Assembly: GCA_025769875.1 (NCBI GenBank)
Contig: JAGFNK010001203.1
Coordinates: 1 to 13,098 of the forward strand
DNA from: Russula earlei
Taxonomy: Eukaryota; Basidiomycota; Agaricomycetes; Russulales; Russulaceae
Reading direction: 5' to 3'
Length of the DNA: 13,098 nucleotides
Below the pieces are notes generated by a model. It was not told where the DNA came from. It saw only the letters and a list, made by a program, of their open reading frames with translations, and ran no database searches. Both the position numbers and the translations under genes were made by a program. The first letter of the stretch is position 1. Each line of letters opens with the position of its first letter. Shown here piece by piece: positions 1-6,912 of the stretch.

Positions 1-1649
1 ATTCTTGGTGAATACACTCGCATAAATGATGTCTTTCCCGATAAACACCTTCTCTCCCACCTTCACGATCTTCATGATACCGCGACGGGTAAACACTATT
101 ATATCATCGTAATCGGAACACTCTACTATAAACTCATCTTTCTTTAAGCTGGTACCAATAAACCCTTCTTCGCGGTTCATATACAGCTTGGTATTGGCAA
201 TGGCGACCTGCTGTACCTTAATGGTATCAAACAGTTTGATCTCTGTTTTACGTTCCCTGCCTTTGCCATACTTCTTAGCAGGGTTTCGAAATACGCCACT
301 GCAAAAGCGGTAAGATGTGCCAGGTCGTATTCCACCTGCGCAATGTCTGCCTCAATACCTTTGATCTGGTTATTGAGCTCATCAATATCCAGCTTATAGA
401 TCCTTCGTACGGGTTTCTCTGTGAGCTTTAATACATCTTCCCTTGAAACAGGACGCTTTAACTGTTTGCTGAAAGGAACAAACGCTTTTTCTATCGCTTC
501 AATTACTTTCTCCCAGGTTTCATGTTTCTTTTCGAGCTCTTTGTAAATCTTCTCTTCAAAGAAGATCTTTTCCAGCGAGGTGTAATGCCATTTATCATTT
601 AACTCAGCCAGCTTGATCTCGAGCTCGCGTTGCAGTAAGTGCTTTGTTTTATCCACCGAAACAGTGAGCAGGTCGTATACGGTAACAAAGCGGGGTTTGT
701 GATCTTCAATGATACAGGCATTGGGCGAGATACTTACTTCGCAATCGGTGAAAGCATACAAGGCATCGATGGTGATATCGGGTGAGATACCCGGCGCCAG
801 GTCAACCTGGATCTCCACGTTCTTACCGGTAAACTCTGTTAGTTTTTTGATCTTGATCTTACCCTGTTCATTGGCCTTGGTAATACTATCGCATAACTGC
901 GATACCGTTACAGCATAAGGCACATCTCTTATTATCAGGCTCTTCTTATCCAGCTCTTCTATTTTACAACGCACTTTTACCTTACCGCCACGTTTGCCAT
1001 CATTATAATTGGTAACATCTACCATGCCTCCCGTTTGGAAGTCGGGGTAGAGTTCAAACTTCTTGCCTTTGAGGTATTTAATAGAAGCATCTATGATCTC
1101 GCAAAAGTTATGCGGTAAGATCTTGGTAGAAAGCCCCACGGCAATACCATCTGCACCCTGTGCCAATAGCAAAGGGAACTTCATGGGTAAGGTAACGGGC
1201 TCGTTTTTTCTTCCATCGTAGCTTAACTGCCAGTCCGTTGTTTTGGCATTGAACGCCACGTCCAACGCAAACTTGCTGAGGCGGGCTTCAATATAACGCG
1301 GGGCAGCTGCATCATCCCCGGTACGGATATCGCCCCAGTTACCCTGTGTATCGACCAGGAGGTCCTTCTGCCCCATGTTCACCAGCGCTTCTCCAATACT
1401 CGCATCACCATGCGGATGGTACTGCATGGCCTGGCCGATGATGTTGGCCACCTTGTTATAACGCCCGTCATCCATTTCCTTCATTGCATGAAGGATACGA
1501 CGCTGTACCGGCTTCAAGCCATCTTCTATGGCAGGAACGGCACGCTCCAATATTACATAGGAAGCATAGTCCAGGAACCAGTTTTTATACTGCCCCTGCA
1601 CACCACTTTCGTTTTCGTAGACCCTGTTTTCCGGTTTTTCTTTTGCCAT
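1..1649 (-). CDS. parC: DNA topoisomerase IV subunit A (frameshifted, partial at window edge)
   Basis: Breakage-reunion subunit of the type IIA topoisomerase that unlinks daughter chromosomes; it works as a ParC2ParE2 tetramer with the parE product encoded upstream. The N-terminus (start ATG at 1649) has the winged-helix motif YHPHGDAS (residues 77-84) and the catalytic tyrosine in AAAPRY (Arg118, Tyr119). The tower and coiled-coil region follow to about residue 460. At the position equivalent to E. coli ParC Ser80 there is Ala83, followed by Ser84 and Glu87. The first frame stops at 179-177 after 490 residues. However, the next frame is open from about 276 to base 1 and encodes the expected continuation (KYGKGRERKTEIKLFDT, then NREEGFIGTSLKKDEF). 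One A therefore seems to be missing in a TAAG at 277-274. The family is usually about 850-900 residues, so much of the C-terminal beta-pinwheel lies outside the window. Identity is firm; whether the break is real is open. Confidence 0.93.
271..280 (-). other. Apparent one-base deletion (frameshift) in parC
   Basis: On the coding strand CTGCTAAGAAGTATGGC is read L-L-R-S-M, while the family expects L-L-K-K-Y-G. Adding one A to the AA at 276-275 restores the expected frame, which then stays open to the window edge (92 codons). There is no X-XXY-YYZ slippery heptamer here, so programmed slippage is not supported. A sequencing or assembly error, or a genuine recent mutation, are the remaining explanations. 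Confidence 0.85.
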
Positions 1650-1660
1650 ACTAATCTTAA

Positions 1661-1701
1661 AATATTCAATTTATCAACAGTCAATAATCAATATTCAATT
1701 T
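1661..1701. repeat. Left AT-rich repeat flanking the bIVP gene
   Basis: It contains a 12-bp direct repeat AATATTCAATTT (1661-1672 and 1690-1701) and the block TCAATAATCAATATTCA at 1681-1697. The reverse complement of that block, TGAATATTGATTATTGA, recurs in split form on the other side of the bIVP gene (2151-2160 and 2171-2182). It covers the stop codon of the bIVP gene and ends about 10 bases before the parC start, so parC translation probably starts downstream of it in the same transcript. Confidence 0.7.
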
Positions 1702-2087
1702 TTCGGTTTCGCCTTCATATTGTTCTTTCGGGCAGTTTCAATACCGGAAGATACAATTGCAATTAGTTCTTCATTTTCTTTTACTACTTCATCCAGTCGC
1801 TTTATAGGTTTGATCATTTCTTTTTTAATGACAAGCTTTAAGCAAGCTCTTGTTTCTTTTAATTCTTTTTGTGTGATTTTCATTTTATGAATGAAATCAT
1901 CTCTTGATTCAGCGCCCTGTGCTTCTGCATACAACAATACAGGAGCTAATCCACATCGTATCAATTGTCCGGCAATATAAATACCAGCCCTGCTATTAGG
2001 TAACGCTTCTACTACATCAATAATCCTTGAAGCAAATTCGATCAGTCGTTCCTCCAAATCATATTTACGCTGTTCAGCCATAATCAT
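1695..2087 (-). CDS. Four-helix-bundle protein (23S rRNA intervening-sequence protein family, bIVP)
   Basis: A 130-residue, all-helical, charged protein (128 if the second ATG, giving MAEQRKYDLEER, is used). The pattern LxxRLIxFAxRIIDVVEALPNSRAGxYIAxQLIRCGLAPVLLYAEAQ, then SRDDFIHKMKIxxKELKETRxxL, is that of the S23/bIVP four-helix-bundle family, related to the Avd protein of diversity-generating retroelements. The first members were found inside 23S rRNA intervening sequences, but Bacteroidota carry many stand-alone copies of unknown role. A basic, possibly nucleic-acid-binding pentameric barrel is known for relatives. There is no rRNA or reverse transcriptase here. The gene lies between a VOC gene and parC in the same orientation, bracketed by AT-rich inverted repeats that overlap both its start and its stop. 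That suggests an inserted cassette. Family assignment is confident; function is not known. Confidence 0.88.
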   Translation of the reverse strand: MIMAEQRKYDLEERLIEFASRIIDVVEALPNSRAGIYIAGQLIRCGLAPVLLYAEAQGAESRDDFIHKMKITQKELKETRACLKLVIKKEMIKPIKRLDEVVKENEELIAIVSSGIETARKNNMKAKPKN

Positions 2088-2182
2088 TGATTATTAGCCA
2101 TAAAATAGTAAATATTATTTATTAAAACAATATCATTGCGCTTTCTGCCCTGAATATTGATATATTGGACATTGATTATTGA
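2085..2182. repeat. Right AT-rich repeat region flanking the bIVP gene
   Basis: CATTGATTATT occurs twice (2085-2095, across the bIVP start, and 2170-2180), 85 bases apart. TGAATATTGA (2151-2160) and ATTGATTATTGA (2171-2182) together mirror the left block at 1681-1697 in inverted orientation, with extra bases inserted between them. The intervening 2096-2150 is AT-rich with no recognisable gene. Confidence 0.65.
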
Positions 2183-2188
2183 ACATTT

Positions 2189-2578
2189 CTATTCCTCATA
2201 CAATTCCAGCGGCTGCCCATTAGGATCGTAGAAAAACACAAATCGCTTACCGGTTATCTCATCTATCCTTACTTCCTGCACATTCACCTCTTTGCTCCTG
2301 AGGTAATGAAAAGCGGCTTCTACATCTTTCACTGCAAAAGCGAGGTGACGCAGTCCCTTTGCTTCGGGGTAAGAAGCTCTTTCCCTATAATCAGGGAAAG
2401 AAAACAACTCTACCTGGTATTTACCATTGATGGACAAATCCAGCTTCCAGGATTGCCGCTCTGCACGATATGTTTCTGCTATGATAGCAAAGCCGAGGAT
2501 CTCTGTATAGAAATGCTTGCTGACCTCATAGTTATCTGTGAGGATGGCCACATGGTGTATGGATTGTATCTCCAGCAT
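2189..2578 (-). CDS. gloA2: VOC / glyoxalase-fold protein, YaeR (GloA2) type
   Basis: A 129-residue single-domain vicinal-oxygen-chelate protein with the paired beta-alpha-beta-beta-beta units of the family. Likely metal ligands are His9 (in IHHVAI), Glu57 (VELFSFP), His78 (GLRHLAF) and Glu125 (PLELYEE), the glyoxalase I pattern. The motifs FYTEILGF, WKLDL, GLRHLAFAV and KRFVFFYDPNGQPLELYE closely follow E. coli YaeR. YaeR-type proteins have been called GloA2, but their substrate is poorly defined; methylglyoxal detoxification is a family inference, not something visible here. The ATG shares one base with the TGA of the DUF1835 gene upstream, so translation is probably coupled. The 3' neighbour is the bIVP cassette. 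Length is normal and there are no breaks. Confidence 0.9.
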   Translation of the reverse strand: MLEIQSIHHVAILTDNYEVSKHFYTEILGFAIIAETYRAERQSWKLDLSINGKYQVELFSFPDYRERASYPEAKGLRHLAFAVKDVEAAFHYLRSKEVNVQEVRIDEITGKRFVFFYDPNGQPLELYEE

Positions 2579-3417
2579 CAGAGGGTCTCCGTTATAGGTT
2601 CTGCTGCAGCCACGCCTGCGAGCTTAACTGCCACTTCTTTCCATCCTTTTTCCCATTCCCCCAGTACTTCAAACGCACCGGCATCCGCCAGTTTGCGTAA
2701 GCGCCAGGCGAGGAATACATCACCCGTTTGGATCTTCATTTTACCGAGGGCGGTAAACAATACCTTGTTTACTTTTTGGGGTTGGGCTGTTACTGCGGTG
2801 CGGAGGTCTTTATCATAAAAGTCTTCTTCCTTACCCACTATCTTTTTACCCCCTTCCAAGATGCGTACTACCGCATTCTCGTTGCAGAGCTTCTTCCACT
2901 CATCAGGGTCTACCTCGAACTCGCTGAGGGTAATGGGCCTTGCCAGCTTTTTGGCCTTTAAGAACTCTTTGGGCTGGATCTCGGATAAATGGGTTGGGTA
3001 GAAGATGTTACCCTTTTCATTAATAAACGGAAGGTTATTCAAATACAATACCTCTATGCGTCCCTGATAATCCTTTAACTGGCTCATGAGCCAGTAATAG
3101 CCGCATACATCGTGCTGGTTCTGACCCATCCAGATCCATACCTGCTCGTCCGGGGATTCATCCAGCCGCTTCAGGAGGTTGTATACAGCGAGCTTATCAT
3201 CTACTATATCCAGCTGCTCTTTATAGGGCGTGAATTCCAATAAGGCTTTCCACCAGTCGCGGCGTTGCTGGTAGCCTTCTGTTTCATAAATGTCAACGAT
3301 AGGGCCTACTGCGTAGTCGTCTTTTATTTCTATGATATCGCCCTGTAAAGCTTCATCCAGTTCAAAGGCTTTACCGAGTGCGTCTATGTTGGCTGTTTCA
3401 AATACAATGTGAATCAT
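2578..3417 (-). CDS. DUF1835 domain-containing protein
   Basis: A 279-residue soluble protein without signal peptide or membrane segment. The N-terminal part has the DUF1835 pattern: MIHIVF at the start, DDYAVGPI at 33-40, and the WIWMGQNQHDVCGYYWL block around residues 93-109. The C-terminal part (about 145 to 265), with the SEFEVDPDEWKKLCNEN and FLAWRLRKLADAG segments, matches the usual companion domain (DUF3658-like). No catalytic function is known for this family. It starts 20 bases after the parE stop and overlaps the VOC gene start by one base, so it is very probably co-transcribed with parE. Its link to topoisomerase IV is positional only. Start ATG is supported by the family's MIHIVF beginning. 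Confidence 0.85.
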   Translation of the reverse strand: MIHIVFETANIDALGKAFELDEALQGDIIEIKDDYAVGPIVDIYETEGYQQRRDWWKALLEFTPYKEQLDIVDDKLAVYNLLKRLDESPDEQVWIWMGQNQHDVCGYYWLMSQLKDYQGRIEVLYLNNLPFINEKGNIFYPTHLSEIQPKEFLKAKKLARPITLSEFEVDPDEWKKLCNENAVVRILEGGKKIVGKEEDFYDKDLRTAVTAQPQKVNKVLFTALGKMKIQTGDVFLAWRLRKLADAGAFEVLGEWEKGWKEVAVKLAGVAAAEPITETL

Positions 3418-3437
3418 TTGATGTCTGATTTGTTGAT

Positions 3438-5336
3438 TTATTTTCCTGCTTCTGCTTCTTCAATTAAATCAAGCTCTACGCGCAGGTTATCGATGATGAA
3501 ATCCTGCCGTTGCGGTGTGTTTTTACCCATGTAATACTCCAGGAGGTTTTGTATGTGTTCCCCCTGTTCCAGGATCACCGGCTGCAGCTTCATGCTGTCC
3601 CCTATAAACCGGCCGAACTCATCGGGACTGATCTCACCCAACCCTTTAAAGCGGGTGATCTCTGGTTTGCTACCCAGTTTTTTGATGGCTGCCTGCTTCT
3701 CAGTTTCATCATAGCAGTAGATGGTTTCCTGTTTGTTACGTACACGGAACAAAGGTGTTTCGAGTATGTACACGTGGTCTTTCTTAATAAGATCGGGGAA
3801 GAACTGCAGAAAGAAAGTCATTAACAGCAGGCGGATGTGCATACCATCCACATCGGCATCGGTAGCGATCACGATCTGCTGATAACGCAGGCTTTCTATA
3901 CCATCTTCTATATTCAGTGCATGCTGCAAGAGGTTAAACTCCTCGTTCTCGTACACTACTTTTTTGGTGAGACCAAAGCAGTTCAAAGGCTTACCCCGCA
4001 GGCTGAACACCGCCTGTGTATCTACGTTCCTCGCCTTGGTGATAGAACCACTCGCACTATCCCCCTCTGTAATAAAGATGGTGGTATTCTTTTGGTTGGC
4101 AATAAACTCTTCTTTGTTTTTGGCCGGCAACTCATCATTCAGGTGCACCCGGCAATCGCGTAATTTCTTATTGTGCAGGTTGGCTTTCTTGGCTCTTTCA
4201 TTGGCCAGCTTACGAATACCGCTTAACTCCTTACGCTCTTTTTCGCTTTGCTCTATTCGTTTCTTTAAGGCATCGGCTACGCTGGTATTGCGGTGCAGGA
4301 AATTATCCAGCTCTTTGGCCAGGAACTCGAGTATAAACTGCTTCATACTCTGCCCGCCTTCGGTTACATATTGAGAACCCAGCTTTGTTTTTGTCTGGCT
4401 TTCAAATACCGGCTCCTGTACACGCACGGCTACTGCGGCTACAATACTTTGGCGTATATCGGCGGCCTCATAATCCTTCTTATAAAAATCACGGATCACC
4501 TTTACGTATGCTTCCCGGAATGCCTGCTGGTGCGTACCACCCTGCGTGGTATACTGCCCGTTTACAAACGAGAAGATATCTTCCCCATAATCATTGTTAT
4601 GGCTCATGGCCACTTCAATATCCTCTCCCTTGAGGTGGATGATAGGGTAACGCAATTCATCTTCATTGGTTCTTCGTTTCAGCAGATCATGCAAACCGTT
4701 CTTGCTCACATACCGCTTACCATTGAAATTGATCACCAGTCCGGCGTTGAGGTAGCAGTAATTCCATAACTGGGTATCTACATATTCGTGCAACCAGTGA
4801 AAGTTCTTAAATACCGTATCATCCGGCATAAAGGAAACCTCGGTTCCATTCTCTTCCTTTGTTACTGTTTCCTTATGCTCTTTGGTTAAAGCCCCGCGTT
4901 CAAACTCCGCTGTTTTGGCTTTGCCATCCCTGAAAGATGTTACTTTAAAATAGCTACTCAGGGCATTCACTGCCTTGGTACCCACCCCATTTAACCCCAC
5001 GCTTTTCTGGAAAGCTTTACTATCGTATTTAGCCCCGGTATTGATCTTGCTCACCACATCTACTACCTTACCCAGGGGAATACCGCGGCCATAGTCGCGT
5101 ATTAACACCTGCTTGCCCTCGAAGGCAATATCAATGTGTTTTCCATAGCCCATCATGTGCTCATCAATACAGTTATCGAGCACCTCTTTCATGAGTACAT
5201 AGATCCCATCGTCCGGCGCGGCGCCATCTCCCAGCTTACCAATATACATACCGGGCCTTAAACGGATATGCTCCCGCCAGTCGAGACTCCTGATATCATC
5301 TTCTGTATAATTCACCTGTGTTTTGTTATCTGCCAT
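3438..5336 (-). CDS. parE: DNA topoisomerase IV subunit B (ATPase subunit)
   Basis: The ATPase and TOPRIM subunit that partners ParC in chromosome decatenation. At 632 residues it is full length for the short Bacteroidota ParE/GyrB-type form. The GHKL ATPase domain shows the general-base Glu51 and Asn55 in EVLDNCIDE, the DYGRGIP loop (81-87) and the ATP-lid motif [14 protein letters not shown] (114-127). The transducer domain follows, with the QTKTKLG loop (314-320). The TOPRIM domain has TEGDSASGS (423-431, Glu424), DADVD (Asp493, 495, 497) and TRFKGLGE (561-568). It heads a minus-strand cluster with the DUF1835 gene 20 bases downstream and parC about 1.8 kb downstream. A gyrB assignment is less likely: the RPGMYIGK start, the length and the linkage to a ParC-type gene all favour parE. 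A candidate TAGATTTG promoter element lies about 40 bases upstream. Confidence 0.95.
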   Translation of the reverse strand: MADNKTQVNYTEDDIRSLDWREHIRLRPGMYIGKLGDGAAPDDGIYVLMKEVLDNCIDEHMMGYGKHIDIAFEGKQVLIRDYGRGIPLGKVVDVVSKINTGAKYDSKAFQKSVGLNGVGTKAVNALSSYFKVTSFRDGKAKTAEFERGALTKEHKETVTKEENGTEVSFMPDDTVFKNFHWLHEYVDTQLWNYCYLNAGLVINFNGKRYVSKNGLHDLLKRRTNEDELRYPIIHLKGEDIEVAMSHNNDYGEDIFSFVNGQYTTQGGTHQQAFREAYVKVIRDFYKKDYEAADIRQSIVAAVAVRVQEPVFESQTKTKLGSQYVTEGGQSMKQFILEFLAKELDNFLHRNTSVADALKKRIEQSEKERKELSGIRKLANERAKKANLHNKKLRDCRVHLNDELPAKNKEEFIANQKNTTIFITEGDSASGSITKARNVDTQAVFSLRGKPLNCFGLTKKVVYENEEFNLLQHALNIEDGIESLRYQQIVIATDADVDGMHIRLLLMTFFLQFFPDLIKKDHVYILETPLFRVRNKQETIYCYDETEKQAAIKKLGSKPEITRFKGLGEISPDEFGRFIGDSMKLQPVILEQGEHIQNLLEYYMGKNTPQRQDFIIDNLRVELDLIEEAEAGK

Positions 5337-5373
5337 ATATAATCCGTTATAAGTGATTGATTGCCGTAACGAG

Positions 5374-5381
5374 CAAATCTA
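5374..5381 (-). promoter_or_regulatory. Candidate -7 promoter element for parE
   Basis: On the minus strand TAGATTTG matches the Bacteroidota sigma -7 consensus TAnnTTTG exactly. It lies 37 bases upstream of the parE ATG. No good TTTG-type -33 element is seen at the expected spacing, so support rests on the -7 alone. Confidence 0.4.
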
Positions 5382-5458
5382 ATTAGCCGGGGAACCCGTA
5401 TCACTTTTATTTTTGGTTTGTTTTCTACAAATTTTAGAATAATGTGGATAAAAGCCGC

Positions 5459-5494
5459 TTTTCTGTTAATTTTCAACAGCAGCGCTTACCTTTG
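5459..5494 (+). promoter_or_regulatory. Candidate promoter of ykgJ, possibly giving a leaderless mRNA
   Basis: TACCTTTG at 5487-5494 fits TAnnTTTG, with a weak TTnTG-type -33 element near 5459-5465. The ATG at 5498 begins only three bases after the element, so transcription would start at or almost at the start codon. This argues against the upstream in-frame GTG at 5444. Confidence 0.4.
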
Positions 5495-5497
5495 GCT

Positions 5498-6025
5498 ATG
5501 CATCACCTGACATCTTTACAAAAAGACCTCTCCATCATTGCCGCTTTGGCAGTAGAGAAAGAAGAAGAGAATGACCGTTTCAGGGTTTTCCTGAAATCTC
5601 ATGAAGGGGAAGCCATTGACCATGCGGTGCACGATTTAAATGAAGCTATCTCTGCGCAAATTGATTGCACTACCTGTGGCAATTGCTGTAAAAGCCTGAT
5701 GGTGAATATTAATGATGCCGAGGCGGATGCACTTTCCGGATATCTGTACCAGAGCCGTGAAGAGTTTGATGAAAGATACCTGGAGAAGGGCTCTAATGGC
5801 CTGATGATCATGAACAGTATGCCTTGCCATTTCCTGGATGATAATAAGTGTACCGTATATGAATACCGCTTTAGTGGCTGCAGGGAATTTCCTGCCTTAC
5901 ACTTGCCGGATTTTAACAGGCGTTTATTCACCACGTTTATGCATTATGCCCGTTGCCCCATTATTTTTAATGTAGTGGAGGAGTTGAAAAAAGAAATGGG
6001 GTTTCTCGCGGAAAGCACGGAATAA
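5498..6025 (+). CDS. YkgJ family cysteine-cluster protein
   Basis: A 175-residue soluble protein of the YkgJ (CxxCxxCC) family, thought to bind a zinc ion or Fe-S cluster through its cysteines; the cellular role is not established. Visible ligands are Cys57, Cys60, Cys63 and Cys64 in CTTCGNCC, then Cys110 (MPCHFL), Cys118 and Cys128 (CTVYEYRFSGCREFP) and Cys153, the usual family set. I chose the ATG at 5498 because the reading frame upstream offers only a GTG at 5444, and because a TAnnTTTG element lies within that stretch just before the ATG. The start is divergent from parE. The last six codons (LAESTE and stop) lie within a repeat copy that also recurs, inverted, at the end of the convergent tcdA gene. 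The C-terminal tail is therefore probably repeat-derived rather than conserved. Confidence 0.85.
   Translation: MHHLTSLQKDLSIIAALAVEKEEENDRFRVFLKSHEGEAIDHAVHDLNEAISAQIDCTTCGNCCKSLMVNINDAEADALSGYLYQSREEFDERYLEKGSNGLMIMNSMPCHFLDDNKCTVYEYRFSGCREFPALHLPDFNRRLFTTFMHYARCPIIFNVVEELKKEMGFLAESTE
6002..6025 (+). repeat. CTCGCGGAAA repeat, copy A (end of ykgJ)
   Basis: TTTCTCGCGGAAAGCACGGAA followed by the TAA stop of ykgJ. It shares CTCGCGGAAA and CACGGAATA with inverted copy C at 6099-6130 and CTCGCGGAAAGC with direct copy B at 6037-6073. A and C could pair in RNA through an 8-bp CACGGAAT/ATTCCGTG segment plus the CTCGCGGAAA segment. Confidence 0.75.
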
Positions 6026-6036
6026 GAAAATGAAAG

Positions 6037-6073
6037 TTTTTCTCGCGGAAAGCGCAAAAAGCGCGGAAAAAAG
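6037..6073 (+). repeat. CTCGCGGAAA repeat, copy B (intergenic)
   Basis: A second direct copy between the convergent ykgJ and tcdA genes: T-rich start, CTCGCGGAAAGCGC at 6042-6055, then AAAAAGCGCGGAAAA. Its TCTCGCGGAAA can pair perfectly over 11 bp with copy C. It resembles the GCG/AAA-rich interspersed repeats common between Bacteroidota genes (from general knowledge, not searched here). Confidence 0.7.
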
Positions 6074-6096
6074 CATGGGTGATTAAAAGTGGTGTT

Positions 6097-6846
6097 CTAT
6101 TCCGTGATTTTAGCGTTTTCCGCGAGAGACAATAACTCTCTTATAACGACGCTGGCTACCGTGCAACCAAAGATGGCCGGCATATAACTGATGGTACCAA
6201 TCAATGATTTTTTGGGGAAAGCTTTTTCTGAAACGATCACTCTTTCTGCATCGATCTCTTCGGGGCTGAATACTACTTTGAACCCTTCGCGGATGCCTAC
6301 CTCGTGCAGACGTTTGCGCACGTATTTGGCGAGCGTGCATTGATAGGTTTTGGAAATATCTACTACCTGCACCTGCGAGGGATCTACTTTACCACCCGCG
6401 CCGAGTGAGCTGACGATAGGAACCTGATTGTCTATACAGGTTTTGATGAAGTTTACCTTGGGGCCGAGGGTATCGATACAATCCACTGCATAATCGAATT
6501 TGCCTTCCTGTATGATGGCTGCCGGCAGGTCGTTCTCGAAGAAGATGGCTTTTACGGTGAGATCAAGATCAGGATTGATATCTTTTAACCGTTCGGCCAT
6601 TACTTCTGCTTTTGATTTACCTGCTGTAGAATGCAGTGCGGGTATTTGCCTGTTACAGTTGCTGAGGTCTACCACATCATTATCAATAATGGTCATTTTA
6701 CCAATGCCTGCCCTTGCGATCATTTCTGCACAGATACCGCCTACGCCACCCAGGCCCACAACCAGTACATTCCTGTTCATGAGGGTTGTTACTTTTTCAT
6801 CTCCCAGTAATAGCTGGGTACGGCTCATCCAATAAGGGATCGTCAT
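6097..6846 (-). CDS. tcdA: tRNA threonylcarbamoyladenosine dehydratase (TcdA/CsdL)
   Basis: A 249-residue ThiF/E1-like ATP-dependent enzyme that cyclises t6A at position 37 of ANN-decoding tRNAs to ct6A. Motifs: SRTQLLLG near the N-terminus, the nucleotide-binding GLGGVGG (31-37), the acidic strand IIDNDVVD (53-60), and the NRQ motif within SNCNRQIPALHSTAGKSKAEVM (Arg66 is the expected phosphate contact). DYAVDCIDTLGPKVNFI, the SSLGAGGKVDPSQVQVVDIS segment and the GTISYMPAIFGC C-terminal region are specific to this family rather than to ThiF or MoeB; there is no rhodanese domain. Length is slightly below E. coli TcdA (about 268). The last residues, LAENAKITE and the stop, fall in an inverted repeat copy. 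It is convergent with ykgJ and divergent from the propeller gene. Confidence 0.92.
   Translation of the reverse strand: MTIPYWMSRTQLLLGDEKVTTLMNRNVLVVGLGGVGGICAEMIARAGIGKMTIIDNDVVDLSNCNRQIPALHSTAGKSKAEVMAERLKDINPDLDLTVKAIFFENDLPAAIIQEGKFDYAVDCIDTLGPKVNFIKTCIDNQVPIVSSLGAGGKVDPSQVQVVDISKTYQCTLAKYVRKRLHEVGIREGFKVVFSPEEIDAERVIVSEKAFPKKSLIGTISYMPAIFGCTVASVVIRELLSLAENAKITE
6099..6130 (-). repeat. CTCGCGGAAA repeat, copy C (end of tcdA, inverted)
   Basis: Read on the minus strand: GTCTCTCGCGGAAAACGCT, then AAAATCACGGAATAG, including the TAG stop of tcdA. It is in inverted orientation to copies A and B, so transcripts from either direction can fold back here. That could stop convergent transcription, although there is no long T-tract after the stem. 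Confidence 0.75.
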
Positions 6847-6847
6847 C

Positions 6848-6881
6848 TTGTATAATTTATAGAAGGGTGTGTATAGATTTG
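6848..6881 (+). promoter_or_regulatory. Candidate promoter of the secreted propeller gene
   Basis: TAGATTTG at 6874-6881 matches the Bacteroidota -7 consensus TAnnTTTG; TTG at 6848-6850 may serve as -33 element with a rather long 23-base spacer. The start codon is at 6913, giving a leader of roughly 25 bases. The same -7 octamer occurs before parE. Confidence 0.35.
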
Positions 6882-6912
6882 GTTTATTTTAGTTTGCAAA
6901 AATGAGCTTACC

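Noticed and set aside
265..290. Programmed frameshifting in parC
   Set aside because: The CTGCTAAGAAG context lacks a slippery heptamer and no stimulatory hairpin is evident; type IIA topoisomerase genes are not known to use it.
1695..2087. 23S rRNA intervening sequence
   Set aside because: The protein belongs to that family, but no rRNA sequence surrounds it.
1661..2182. Insertion sequence or diversity-generating retroelement
   Set aside because: No transposase, reverse transcriptase, template/variable repeat or clear target-site duplication is present; only the bIVP gene and short repeats are seen.
2306..2818. Plus-strand open frame of 170 codons
   Set aside because: Antisense to the VOC and DUF1835 genes with no recognisable protein features.
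5444..5497. GTG start of ykgJ at 5444
   Set aside because: The 18 extra residues are not family-like and the stretch contains the promoter-like TACCTTTG element.
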